A DNA stretch of 64,000 nucleotides from the NCBI GenBank assembly GCA_021229015.1, contig CM037778.1, positions 81,201,842 to 81,265,841 of the forward strand, given 5' to 3'. Numbering within the stretch: the stretch's first letter is position 1; every line of letters starts with the position of its first letter. The DNA comes from Solen grandis (taxonomy: Eukaryota; Mollusca; Bivalvia; Adapedonta; Solenidae). The translations under genes and the position numbers were made by a program. Below, piece after piece: positions 1 to 11,563 of the stretch. A model generated the notes under the pieces. It saw only the letters and a list, made by a program, of their open reading frames with translations. It had not been told where the DNA came from and did not search any database.

Positions 1-470
1 TGATTTTGACATGATGCCAGTTGTTCAGAATAACGAAAATTTCAGAGTTATGACAGTAAAATATGCCCTTTTGAACAAAAGCATCTTTAGCACACTATGA
101 CGTCATGTGACGTCAGAGCTAAATATAGTGAAAAATGGTGTTCACGCTCTACAGCCGCTATTTATGGTCGGATTTTCTTCAAATTTTCACAGATGGTACA
201 TCTTGAAAGTTAGGTGTGCATATCCTGTCAGCTAATCGAAATTCCGAAAGACCGAAGTTCTGTGGCTGAAATAAGATTCGAACATAGGACCGAAAATTTC
301 ATTTTAGGATTAGAGAGCTTCAGGATGAGATAGAAAGTTGAAACTTAAACAGTTTGCAGTTCTGCAGAATTTCTACATATGTTTAGAGTTATGATATCAT
401 ATGACATCATGTGACGTCACAGACTAATACTTAGTTCTTATCATTTGCACTAATTTCGGAATATAATGTC
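1..470. repeat. Partial copy of a CRE-rich dispersed repeat
   Basis: This left-edge segment is diverged from, but clearly related to, 48410-48760. Both read through a run about an 'ACAATGAAAATTTTATGG'-like stretch, then paired TGACGTCA palindromes, then 'TCTACAGCC', then a stretch resembling 'TTTTCACAGA'. Here TGACGTCA occurs at 98-105 and 108-115, with a related TGACGTCAC near 410-418. The copy starts outside the window. No coding potential is seen; the short ORFs here are low-complexity chance frames. Confidence 0.6.
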
Positions 471-754
471 AATTGTTCAGCATGAACATGAAATACTACC
501 AGAGGTGAGTCATTACATGAAACTTCTATCTCCTGCTTTTTGCATTAACACAGCTTGCAGAAAGTCCTATCATTCGTTTTCACGAATGACATCTAGTTTT
601 TTTTATTTTTATTATTTTTCCAATTCCACCCATTTTTGTGTCCAGCCTAGCGGCCAGATGAGAAAAGCTACAGCTATGAAATTTTGGGCATGGAGTCATC
701 TTTATCTGAACATGTGCCTAATTGGTCAAACTTTTCACATTTATTTCTGATTTA

Positions 755-2690
755 GCCACTAGGGGGCGCAATGTATGTAATCACTGTTTTGCTAATAACT
801 CAAAAATTTGAAACCTGATTTAGATGCGGTTTTTTACATAATGTTCCTTGTTGACAGCCCAATCAAATATGATGGATATCTTATCATCGAGTACTGGGGG
901 AAAAAAATTGTTCTAGGAGAGGTTGAATGTTCGAACCTTGGAAAAAAGTGGAAAAATGAGGGTAGGTCTACGAAAAACCTACCCACTTTTGTTAGAGATC
1001 AGATAGAAGAATTCTGTTTGCTCCATACGATTTGCAAGACATATACGCACAAAATATATGGGGTGGGGAATTAAGGAAATGCGTGGTTTGTCCACTAGAA
1101 AAGGTCAAACTTCACTAAATTTTAGGAAAAATTAAAATTTCAAAAACATGTTTTTGTTGCTTCTGACTTTATTTTCTGTTCATTCTTCATGAAATTTTTA
1201 CACGATATGTATTGTTATGTTTGAAAGGGCCCTCACAATAAAAAAATTAAAAAAACATTGAAAAGGTCAAGGTCATATTACAATAATAGTGTTTTTATTC
1301 GGCCACAAATAGCTCCAAAACTAAAAATATTTCATTGAGAGTATATAAAAAAAGTTTTAGTTCTTAAAGAGCTCTTTCCAGTGATGTTTAGTTTTTGAAG
1401 ATCGGACTTGATTTGTTCATTATACGGCAGTCCAAAGTTTGATCCTTTTTTGGAATAATTGTAAATCAGGTTTTATGCTTCAAATTCTGATTTTTAAGAA
1501 TAAAAAGTTTGACTTGTGCGACTAGTATACTTGATTGAACTATTTGCTGCTTTGCTAGGTACCAAACAGTAAAATTTTAATCAATTTTCTTTCTCATTTT
1601 GCCGCTAGGGGGCGCTTTTCTTGAAATCATTCTTTTGCTTATAACTCAAAAAGTTGAAGCCTGATCCAAATGCGGTTAATTGAATTATGTTCCTTGTTGA
1701 TAGCCTATTAAAATATGATAGTTTGTAGATATGAGTGGCTGAAACTTTTTGAGCTAGTAACGGAAGGTTGAAAGTTCGAATCTCGTAAAAAACTGTGCAG
1801 ATGAGGGTAGGTCTACGAAAAACCTATCCATTTTTGTTAGAAATAAGATAGAAGAATTCTGTTTGCTGCAAATGATTTGCAAGACATATACGCACAAAAT
1901 AAATGTGGTGGCTAATTTAAGTAATGCATGGTTTGTCCTCTAGAAAAGGTCAAACTTCACTAAATTTTAGGAAAAATTAAAATTTCAAAAACATGTTTTT
2001 TTGTCGCCCCTGACTTTATTTTCTGTTCATTCTTCATGAAATTTTCACAAGTTATGTATTGTTATGTTTGAAAGGGCCTCACAATTAAAAAGTTAAAAAA
2101 AACATTGAAAAGGTCAAGGTCATATTACGATAATTGTGTTTTTTTTTCGGCCCCAAAGTGCTCCAAATCTAAAAATATTTCATTGAGAGTATATGAACAA
2201 AAGTTTTAGTTCTAAATAGTTCTTCCGTATAATGTTTAGTTTTTGAAGATCGGACTTGATCTTTTCATTTTACGACAATCCAAAGTTTGATCCTTTTTTT
2301 TGGAATAATTGTTAATCAGTTTTTATGCTTAAAATTGTGATATAAAAGAAAAAGAATGTTTGATTAGTGCGACTTATATACTTGTTTGAACTATTTGCTG
2401 AATTTCTAGGTACCTAATTGTAAAATTTTTTATCAATTTTTTTTTCTCATTTTGCCGCTAGAGGGTGCTTTGCTTAAAATCACTCTTTTGCCTATAACTC
2501 AAAACGTTAAAGTCTAATTAAAATGCGGTTTTCAGCATTTTGTTCCTTGTACCACAGAATGTGATGATTTCAAAGTATAGGGTATGGGGAAATATTTGCG
2601 CTAGAGGAGTTTGAATGTTCTAACATTCAAAAAAAAACAAAAAAAAAAAACTGTGCAAATGAGAGTAGGTCTTCAAAAAACCTTTGCGTT
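755..2690. repeat. Diverged tandem repeat, ~850-bp unit, 2.3 copies
   Basis: Three successive segments start with the same motif (GCCACTAGGGGGCGC at 755, GCCGCTAGGGGGCGC at 1601, GCCGCTAGAGGGTGC at 2454). They continue with the same order of landmarks: 'ATAACTCAAAA', 'AAATGCGGTT', 'TGTTCCTTG', a paired 'GTAGGTCT...AAAACCT', 'CATATACGCACAAAATA', and 'AAAAGGTCAAGGTCATATTAC'. Periods are 846 and 853 bp; the third unit is truncated after about 240 bp. The copies differ by many substitutions and small indels, so the array is old. No protein is encoded. Confidence 0.85.
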
Positions 2691-4230
2691 CTGTTTCATA
2701 TTGAAAATTGTGGCTGAGTTGAAATAAAGTGTTCAAGTTGATTAGGTTAAAAGCGAAAACCAAGATACCGCTTGCGGTTCTAGTTTACCTATTATTCCCG
2801 TTCTGTTGATTCTTTTCATTGTATTACGGGAATGTTGTTATTAACGAAATTATCCTTTCAATTGATTTTTTTCATATGATAAAAAATAAGACAGTTATAG
2901 CCTAGCATGCATTGGCATGTATACGATAGTAGCTTAGAAGTAAAAACTCATTTATTATGCAAATCGTATAAGAACTTAAAACATAAAGATTAATACATGT
3001 ATTGTATCATCAATTGGAAATTAGCTCGTTTCTCACTTCACATGGACACAAATAATACACGTGCACGTGTAAATTCATGTTTGTTTTCATTTAGTCGTTA
3101 TAAACATGTAGATTATGTTAAATTGCAAAAAAATAATAATAGTCTGTGGGATCGTTAAATGATCCAGTGGATACTTAATACTTAAATTATAATATCAGGT
3201 TCACTGATTAAAATGAATTACAATCTTTTCGTCAAAATAGTCTTATAGGTTTAGCGAAAGACGCTTCGTCAAAAAAAATATTCATTTCGTCATATGAATT
3301 ATAAATCGTAAAATAATATAATGTAAAATAAAGTTGAAATAATGCAATATATTGTTAATGATTAAATTATATATGCTGGCCATAACATGGAATATATATA
3401 TGTGTATATATGAGACAAAAAATAGATGCCAAAGTCTGGGTAAAATATTTTCAACCGGTTTCTCTCATCAGTACAATATAGATATATACTCAGTAGCCCT
3501 GTCTCAATTGCCGTCTGCCATAAACATACATATATTAGGAGAAAGATAGAGGAAGAAAGAGAGATAGATGAAAAGAACGGTTAACTATTCTGTCATTATG
3601 TTTAATTAATGCGGTGTTAACGAGTTCACACATGATATATCATATTATTTAACTTATTCAATTAACGAAGTGTGAAAATATCAATTACATCATGTCATGA
3701 ACACACTTCCTCCTCTAATTAGGGTATGTGACAGCATGGTGCGGCTCAACACTAAGGTGGCATATTTCCGGTAAAAGTATAGCACATGCTGCGCCAACTG
3801 ATAAGAAAGTAAGGCACGTGTCCACTCACTTTATTGATCTCTCCCAGCTGCATTGACCAGACCTGCTAATTGCTGGTCATCACGGCAGGGAGTCTATAGT
3901 CAATGTAGTACATGTTACAGTAAAACCCTGATAGGTACATGTAATTGCAAAACTAGATTTCCTGCTACTAAGGAAGTGAAATAGTAGGCTAGTTACACAC
4001 TAAGTAATTTAATTGAATAAATTTGTGGGTTGTTTCTAGTATGATCCCTTTTATATTCTTATTACATTTATAAATTTCAGATAATTTTGTTGTTGCAAAA
4101 TTATAGAATTATACATGCTTTAATTAATATCAGAATTAAAGATTGTGTAATTGGTATGATTACAAACTTTTTTTACTATGAATGACTATTATATAACCCC
4201 ATGTACACCAACATATGTACACATTTATCT
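2691..4230. other. AT-rich noncoding stretch
   Basis: No convincing exon, RNA gene or repeat family was recognised. The only visible local structure is a short imperfect palindrome around 3855-3885 (GACCAGACCTGCTAATTGCTGGTC). The 65-codon ORF at 3352-3549 is AT-driven and has no recognisable composition. Confidence 0.5.
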
Positions 4231-4340
4231 TGATCCCAGCTGGCTTGCTGAAGGTCAGTGGTTTACCCGGGTGCCTCTGTGCATTCAGAGTTTCCTCTAC
4301 CTGTAATTAGCTGGACGTCGATATAAATTCAGTCGCAGCT
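4231..4340 (+). repeat. SINE-like molluscan dispersed repeat
   Basis: The segment runs through 'GGTTTACCCGGGTGCC' and 'TTTCCTCTACCTGTAA' to 'AGCTGGACGTCGATATAA'. A second copy of the 3' part is at 50434-50515, and a related family member is at 62341-62490, where the tail reads GGGACGTTAAACCC. Repeats ending in this way are, from memory, abundant in bivalve genomes. The copy is short and diverged. Confidence 0.55.
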
Positions 4341-4810
4341 ATATGTGGGATTTGAGATGCATCATCATATGAACATTACACAACAAAAGAGCTTCATTCA
4401 TTAAAGGCTATGTCTGTAAGAGCAAGTCCATTTCCTTATTGGCATTCATTCAAAACAATTTTTCTTTTTTACAGGATTAAATGGACGACTGTAAATTATG
4501 TAGTAAATATAAAAAAGGTTGAACAGGATAATGTGGTACTCAAGCACTCAAATTTTTTTGGATCAGGTTTACATAGTCTTAAAATGATTGAAATACTCTC
4601 GGTAGAACATTTTACACAAATAGTAAAATCATAATCACGACATTTTGTGCTAATAGTCCCCTTTTTAAAGAGTAAAGATATTGGTAAAAAAAAACAACTG
4701 GAACAGAAGTAATTTCAATTTGTAGATATACAGCTCCCGGCACATGCAAAACATTACATTTATTTTTTTAATGTTTTTTTTTTTTACCTTTATTCAGTTT
4801 TTAGACTGCG

Positions 4811-4822
4811 TGCGCATGCGCA
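4811..4822. promoter_or_regulatory. NRF-1-type palindrome TGCGCATGCGCA
   Basis: A perfect 12-bp palindrome matches the NRF-1 consensus YGCGCAYGCGCR and lies about 300 bp upstream of a strong splice donor at 5130. NRF-1 sites are typical of CpG-type promoters of housekeeping genes. The flanks (AGACTGCG on the left) are partly shared with minus-strand sequence near 63815-63850, so it could instead be part of a dispersed repeat. Confidence 0.45.
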
Positions 4823-4859
4823 AGCAAGTCTTTAAACGACGCTCTGAATTAGATTGACA

Positions 4860-5129
4860 GCAGCTGGCACGTCATTTTTAACATCGATAGATATTACCAC
4901 GCAGGAGTAGTTCTGAGGTTAAAATAGTACATGTTGAAACCTGTCGGTTAAGAGGAGAACACTGAGAGAAATTCCAAAACTCTTGAGAAAAAGCAATATC
5001 TATACATGAAATTTAGATGCTTTATCAACAGCATCTGAGTTAGAACGTGTAAAGCAAGCGACATCTGTGATGTTGGGACTACTTTATTTTCGCGCCATTG
5101 TGCCATCTCAGATTCCTCAAAGCAAAACT
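4860..5129 (+). other. Possible 5' noncoding exon
   Basis: The segment is less AT-rich than its surroundings and ends at a good donor (AAAACT|GTAAGT, GT at 5130-5131). The OB-fold gene's first coding exon begins exactly at its ATG after a splice acceptor at 12660, so a 5' untranslated exon must exist upstream; this is a candidate. A competing candidate is the donor at 9816, which shares the 21-bp string around it. No transcript evidence can be seen in DNA alone. Confidence 0.3.
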
Positions 5130-5135
5130 GTAAGT

Positions 5136-7195
5136 ATTTTGTTATTTGTTATGATCGATATACTTTTAAGGTTTGGAAATGCCTGTGTCTATTTTCTTTA
5201 AGGAAGAATAATTGCCAAATTTCACGATTCTACATTTGCTTTTGATCGAGTCGCCTGGGTCCTAACCTCGTTTGAATCATTTTCGTGATTCCTTCAGCTA
5301 TTTAAATGTAAAATCTATAATATATAAAATACTATGTAAAGTTTGTGTCGAAATGACTTTGATTTTCTGTTCCGATTGATAAGTTTCGGTTTTAAATATA
5401 ATCTTTAATTGTTATCCTGGAGTATCCAGTTCTCGCTAGCGTAAGAAATCCCTTCTCCTTAACTTAGACATAGTCCTGAATGCATCATTATATTTCTTTC
5501 AAATGTAATAAATTGTCAGTTGTAATTAAAAAATGATAATTGAACAAAATATAAAAAACTGTCCTAAGCCTGTAAAATAAAAACAGATTGGAGTGCAAAT
5601 ATTAAGATGATGCTAATTAATGAGAACAAGAAACATATAATTTTAAGCACATTCACAGACTCCATTTAATATTACTGGGTGCTCACTGAGTTTTTTTAAA
5701 TGGGAGTACAATTTAGAGCTCAGAGGTAACATGAATATCATGATATTTTTTCAGCAAGCCGATATTATCATTTTTTTTGTTGTTTTTTTAAATGAACTTC
5801 AATTCAGTCACAGTACAGTGTTCTACCAAGGACAGGATTTTGTGACATAATAGCTAAAAAGTAAAAAAATTGCTCCTAGTGCGATGTATGTCGCATACGA
5901 AATTGCCAGGGACAAAACCTTAAACTTAAAATGTACTCAGCCGGAAAGCAGTATGCTATGTGTGTTGTAACATCGATTTTAATTGGCTCGTTTGACAGCA
6001 GTTAGTGCTTAGTGGGAGTTCTCGACCATTGGCGTTGATTGAAACAACTGTTTATCATCTGTTATCAACATGGCTTGGCTGGTTGCGAAAAAAAAATGGA
6101 ACAATTTTAAGTTACTAAGGAAATTAACAGTTTGCTGAAAGTGACGCAAATAATGGCACGTCTGAAGGAAGTAATACTTCTCCAAATTAATCATTGCCTT
6201 TGTCCCCACCTAAGACACCCATGATGGAAATCAAATGCAAGCAATTTTGTCAGACACCAAGGGTACCGTAAGTCTTAAGACATTCCAACATAGTTGGCTT
6301 TGAGATTTCTCATGGTTATAAATTATAATGCATAGGTAAATATATATGATTTGTAATCTGTGTATAAAACACAACAAAAAAATGTTTTTACAGAGAAATA
6401 CAAATTTTTTACTACACTATTGTAGCTTAGTCTCATACAGAATTTGGTGACCATAAATCTGCAAAATGAACAGGAATTGTGTGAAGGCTGTTAGACTCAA
6501 AAGATAACTTTACTTATATTTATCCATCTATCTGTCCAGATGTCTGGAAATCTGGGTCCCTTGATAACTTAAAAAGCATTTAAGATAATATTAAGAAACT
6601 TGTTATATAAATATATGGCAGTATGAAGATTCTGTATGTCACTTTGTTATTTTTCTTAGACTAAAATTCTGGTTGCTATGATAATGGAAAAAATATACAC
6701 CTCACCGCTAGGGGACTCCGGTGTTGATGCATTACCAGTTACTTGTTTTTATAGGTTATAGGACATTTATCCCCTAATTTCAAAATCCTTTGCAGAACAC
6801 TGATAGTATTTTTGATAAAAAATAAACATCGTTTTGCGAGATAAGTTATATTTAAAAGCTTGTATCTAGACTAACTGTACACCTAAGTCATAACAAAGCT
6901 TTTTCAGTTTTGCAGTATCACCCATCACCTCAAACTCTACATATATCCTAATAAGCAAAACACTGTTAAAAATAGAACAAGTATTTATAAGTGTGGTTCA
7001 GAGCAACAGTACTTTTTAGAGATATTGAGAAAATGAAAGCAAACTGGAATTGACAAATAATCCTCAGTTTTGAGATTATTTTCCATCTGAAAAAATAAAA
7101 AATGATGGTTGCAAATGTTTAGGTTTAAAAATTATGCAATAGTTTTATCAAATGTTTGGTCAGAATAACACACTTGATATCATATCCAATGGAAT
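5136..7195. other. AT-rich noncoding stretch
   Basis: No gene was recognised. The part around 6000-6270 is slightly less AT-rich and ends at a donor-like GTAAGT (near 6268), but all frames contain stops within about 30 codons, so I do not call an exon. 6660-6760 contains a fragment (CACCGCTAGGGGACT) resembling the motif seen in other repeats of this window. Confidence 0.45.
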
Positions 7196-7199
7196 CACT

Positions 7200-8556
7200 A
7201 AATTTGTCTCCAGTAATATCCACATGATATATTATAATTGATCCATGTAGAACTCTGGTTGACATGGCAATGGAAAGAAAAAAAATATGAAGACTTTAAA
7301 TCATCTTCCTCATAATTTCTGGCCAGATTTCAAAATGTTTAAATACAGTTATTCCTTGGGTAACTCTCTACCAAGATTGCTGAAATTATTCTTATCTGTA
7401 AAAAAAACAGCTCTTTTAAAACTATACTTGCCAGATCCCAAAATATTATAGTATGGATGTTCCTTGTGTAACCCACCACCAAAATTGCTAAAATGTTATT
7501 GATTCGTAAAACATGGCTGCCAGGAGCAGGGCTAAATTGCCTTAAATATATAATATGAAAACTTTGAATGATATCTCCTGAAACTGCTGGACAGAATTTG
7601 ATTACACTTGGCAGGGTTGATCCTTGGGTGAACTTCACAAAAGTTGCTAAAATGAACTTGATCCATGTAGAACTCTGGTTGCCATGGAAATGGAAAGAAA
7701 AAATAATCAAGAAAACTTGCAAAATCATCTTCTTCAAAACAATTGCTAGATTTCACAATGTTTTAGTACAGAACCCTATACTCAGTCAAGCGATCCAGGG
7801 CCTCTATGGCCCTCTTGTTATAGTTTTTAGCTCACCTGAGCACAATGTGCTCAAGGTAAGCTTTTGTGATCACCCTGCGTCTGTCGTCATCCATCTTGTG
7901 TTGTCAACAAGTTGCTTTAAACCACATCTTCTCTGAAACTGCTGGACAGAATTTGTTTAAAGGGTGGCAGGGATAATCCTTGAAAAATTGAAAACTTTAA
8001 AAATCATCTCCTTCAAAACTACTGGCCAGATTTCAAAATGTTTTAGTACCAATAATCCTTGTGTAACTCTCTACCAAGATGCCAATATTATTCTGATCCT
8101 TAAAAAAACATGGCTGCCAGGGGCATGGCTAATTTGCCTAAAATGTATATTGTGAAAACTTTAAAAGACTTCTGCTCTTGAACTATTGGCCAGATTTCAA
8201 AATGGCCCAGATGTTCTATTGGAAACCCTCTACCAAGATGGTAATATAAATTATGCTTTTATACTACATACAATTTTTTTTGAGTTTTGAATTGAGTTTT
8301 CACTACTTTGGCTGAATCTCAGCATAACTGTATTGTAGAATTCTGTACAATCGTTTGGTCATTCATACAAAATTGAGAGGTAATTCGGTTTTAAACGGAA
8401 CCTTAGAATGTAGGTTACTGGTACTATAGTTGTGAGTGACTTCATCACACACAACTAAAAACTAAGGATTATTATGTCTTGTATGAGAGTTCTGGTCCAT
8501 AATAATTAAGGTTGCCTTTAGAGTGAGCGATATAGGGCCATCATGGTCCTCTTGTT
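7200..8556 (+). repeat. Two partial copies of the AGCTCACC foldback repeat family
   Basis: The first copy lacks its head and closes at 7787-7820 with 'GGCCTCTATGGCCCTCTTG'. The second opens at 7829 with the family's hairpin (AGCTCACCTGAGCACAATGTGCTCAAGG) and closes at 8519-8556 with 'GAGCGATATAGGGCC' and 'TCCTCTTGTTT'. Inside are the family's repeated blocks 'TCCTCTGAAACTGCTGGACA', 'GATCCATGTAGAACTCTGG' and 'ACTGGCCAGATTTCAAAATG'. ORFs up to 132 codons on the minus strand here are shadows of this repeat and recur in the other copies. Confidence 0.8.
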
Positions 8557-9130
8557 TATTACATGAATGTATTTATGTTTTTTCCCTAACATTTTCATTA
8601 AAAAAACCACACACACACACTTAGGAATCGTGGATCAATCAATTTTAATAACGTCACTTTCAAGGTGAAATTGTGTCAGTGTATATAGCCCTAGAATAAC
8701 AATTTATCCTATCATCAGACTCACATCGTGGTATAAACTGCCTATCGAATAAACTTAGCTTTATACTCATTCGTGAAATTTTATATACTCTGACGTCATC
8801 GGAACTACTTTCTTGAGTTCAAATGTGTTTTGTGTATTGGGCTCAACCGTGTAAGATACTATTCTTTTTAAATATATTTTTTTCTTGTCGAGTATTTGAA
8901 AGTGCTTAACGCATATGCTTAATAAAAAGTTTCGAAAAGTTCGTGAATTGTTATAACCGTTTTTTAAATCCTGGGACTACTTAGGTGTGTACGCAGAACG
9001 GTTTGTTTGCTTGCACACGCGGAAGAATACTAAAGGGCAGATAGTTGGGAGAATCCAGATTTTTTTTTCTTTTATTTCCGTGTCTAATTTAAAATTATCA
9101 GATTATTAGTTAGAATGATAGGATAAATAG
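8557..9130. other. Noncoding stretch with CRE palindrome
   Basis: A short (CA)n run lies near 8610-8621 and a TGACGTCA palindrome at 8791-8798. No exon or RNA gene was recognised. Confidence 0.4.
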
Positions 9131-9271
9131 AATACTAGGTTAGTGTTGGATAAACTTATCTTTATCCAACACTAAGGCTAAGAAAATATAAACCGCGAGC
9201 CTTGGCGAGCGGTTTATTTTTTCTTTGCCGAGCAGGATAAACTTATCTTTATCCAACACTAACCTAGTATT
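9131..9271. mobile_element. 141-bp foldback MITE with nested palindromes
   Basis: Perfect 22-bp terminal inverted repeats begin AATACTAGGTTAGTG (9131-9152) and end CACTAACCTAGTATT (9250-9271). Just inside each end is the same block GGATAAACTTATCTTTATCC, itself almost self-complementary. The centre has another short palindrome (ACCGCGAGCCTTGGCGAGCGGT). It has no coding capacity. A clear target-site duplication is not visible, so the superfamily is unassigned. Confidence 0.75.
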
Positions 9272-9929
9272 CTCTATATAGCGAGAACTGAATACTTAAG
9301 GATATGTAAACAAAAAGCGATGAAGGACATTTTGTTAGTTCCCATCATTGATATTTCTGAATTTTGGTTTGAATTATTACTTTCATAAGCATTAATGTCT
9401 TTTTAGTTTTAATGACCGGTAACATTTTTAGTTGACTAAAAAATTTGTTTCAAAATGTCTATGATTTTCTGTTCCTTTAGATTAATTTTGATTTCTAAAT
9501 ATAACCATTTGGTGCATGAGGTTATCTTGGCATTGATATTTAATTATAACCTCAAGGGACAGAATGTGGTAGGGGAAAGATGTGTGTATGCTAAATATTT
9601 ATTAATTTACAATCAAGGACAATAACTGGAGGATAACCAATGATACTATTAAGTCCGATTTAAAGCGGACGAAAGTTCTGAGACAGACTTCCTGTCTGCC
9701 ACTTTAAATTTATGGATGTGGTTATTTTTTTGTTGTAGATTATTTGAAGAATCAGTTGTGCCATACTGTCACTGTGTGTTGCGTTATTGTGATCAGTTGT
9801 CACTTGGTAAGAACTGTAAGTATTTTGTTATTATTGACATATTTTCAAACTTTGACTTTACATGTGTAATTTCATTCATTAGGCAGATACTATCCTTATT
9901 GTTTTTGAGTCTTACCTCTAGAGAAAAAA
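9272..9929. other. Noncoding stretch upstream of the Helentron remnant
   Basis: It contains a donor-like GTAAGT at 9816-9821 whose surroundings (AACTGTAAGTATTTTGTTATT) are identical to those of the donor at 5130. The preceding ~100 bp could be an alternative 5' exon, but reading frames there are short. An acceptor-like TTTTAAAATGCAG ends at 9949, just before the region homologous to helicases. Confidence 0.35.
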
Positions 9930-11563
9930 TTGTTTCATTTTAAAATGCAGATGTACTCTGGTGAGCGTCTATGGTCCTTGGGCCTCTTGTTTGAATTGAC
10001 AAAGATTATGAGGCAAAAAGACGACAAAGAATTTGCATTATTGCTGAACAGACTGCGTGAAGGGAACCAAACAGAAACAGATCTTGAAGTTTTGAGGAAC
10101 TGTTGTACTGACAGCTCAAAAGACAATCTAACGAAAATACCTCACATTTTCTGCAATAAGGCTGATGCATGTAGTCACAATTCTGCTATCCTGTCTACAC
10201 TACCACAGGCTGATACTGTTGTCATTAAGGCATTAGACTGTATATCTGGGGATTTGAATGCTTCTATACAAGAAAAGATATTAACAAAAGTGTCTTCAGA
10301 TCCAAGCAAAACAATGGGTCTGAGCAAAAATCTTGTACTTGGGGTTGGAGTTCCATGTGACATCTGTTTGAATATTGATGTCAGTGATGGTCTAACCAAT
10401 GGGGCTTCATGTGTAGTGAAAAAATTTGACTTTCGTGTTGTCAACTCTGAAAGATGTAGCATTGTCTGGGTACAATTTGATGACACTTCAATTGGCTGTT
10501 CATGGCGGCGTAAATACAAACATTTGTATAAACATGGAATTGATCCATTGTGGGTGCCTATCTTGGAAACAAGAAGAACATTTCCTATAAGACACTACAA
10601 AACTTATCTTGTTGTTCGTCGTCAATTTCCTTTAGTAGTCTCAGCTGGGAAAACTATACACAAAGCACAAGGCTCGACTATTAAAAATGCTGGTATGCAC
10701 TTTGGAAATAGGGCTGTGTCTCATTTACATTATGTTGGTCTTAGTAGGGTGACATCATGTTCAGGCATTAATATCTTGAAATTTAATGAGGAAAAAATTA
10801 GAACTTCCTTTGAGGTACATGAGGAAATGGAACGTCTTCGACATGAAAGCCGTTTGAAAGCACTCTTGCCTGACCCGAGTTCTTTTGCGGAGGAAATGAT
10901 TGTTTGCTTTCAAAACTGTCGATCTCTACCCCAGCATATAGATGACATACGACATGAGGACAATTTGTTAAATGCTCACTTGATTGGCTTTGTTGAAACA
11001 CGTGTGTATGGCCCAGTTCATTGCTCAAAGATTTACAAATTAGATGGCTTCACTTTTCAATGTTCAACCAAAAGCACTTCTGCACATGGAATAGCTGTGT
11101 ACTCAAAGTTAAACTTAAAGCAGTTCTCTACCCACACTTTCTCAAATATTGAATGTGCTTTGGTTCAAAATGAAACAAATGTTGTGGTCTCTTTTGTATA
11201 TTGCCCACCTGCAGAGGCAAATGTACAAAATTACACATCCTTCATGAGACAATTGATGCAGATGATTTCTGAGGAGGAGACTTTTTTTGATGCTGGGTGA
11301 TTTCAATTTAGATTTTGCAGATAATTTGCATGTTGTTAAGCTACTGAAACAGACTTACAAAATGAAGCAACTCATTAAGTTACCAACTACAGATTATGGT
11401 TCTTGTTTAGACCATGTTTATTCTCGCTGCTCTCTTGAACGCACAGTCATGTGGTACTCTGGAATCCTACAGTTCTGATCACAAACCAACCCTTCTTCAT
11501 TTACAAGAAATCATAATAGAGAAAGAAGAAACACACTTCAGCTTGATTAATTGTTCTATATAA
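9930..11563 (+). pseudogene. Helentron-type RepHel C-terminus fused to EEP endonuclease, decayed
   Basis: An open frame of 456 codons (9930-11300) begins inside a PIF1-like helicase. It shows the LTKIMRQKDD block (residues ~23-32), the late SF1 helicase motif GKTIHKAQG (240-248) and the motif VI region YVGLSRVTS (268-276). From residue ~323 it becomes an endonuclease/exonuclease/phosphatase domain, with QNCRSL (N at 329) and the metal-binding FVETR (E at 356). At a T-run near 11281-11288 the frame breaks; the LGDFN motif continues in a second frame (11287-11478). The SDHKP motif appears in a third frame, ending at a stop at 11561-11563. The Rep domain and the Walker A/B half of the helicase are missing. 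Helicase joined to an EEP endonuclease is the known architecture of animal Helentrons, which move as rolling-circle DNA. The two frameshifts and the missing N-terminus mark this as a dead copy. A host PIF1-family gene fragment is less likely because of the endonuclease fusion. Confidence 0.8.

Noticed and set aside
6000..6270. Possible exon ending at GTAAGT near 6268
   Set aside because: All frames contain stops and there is no matching acceptor or recognisable protein.
7339..8155. Overlapping plus and minus ORFs of 63-132 codons
   Set aside because: They coincide with AGCTCACC-family repeat blocks, and similar frames recur in each copy at 41-46 kb.
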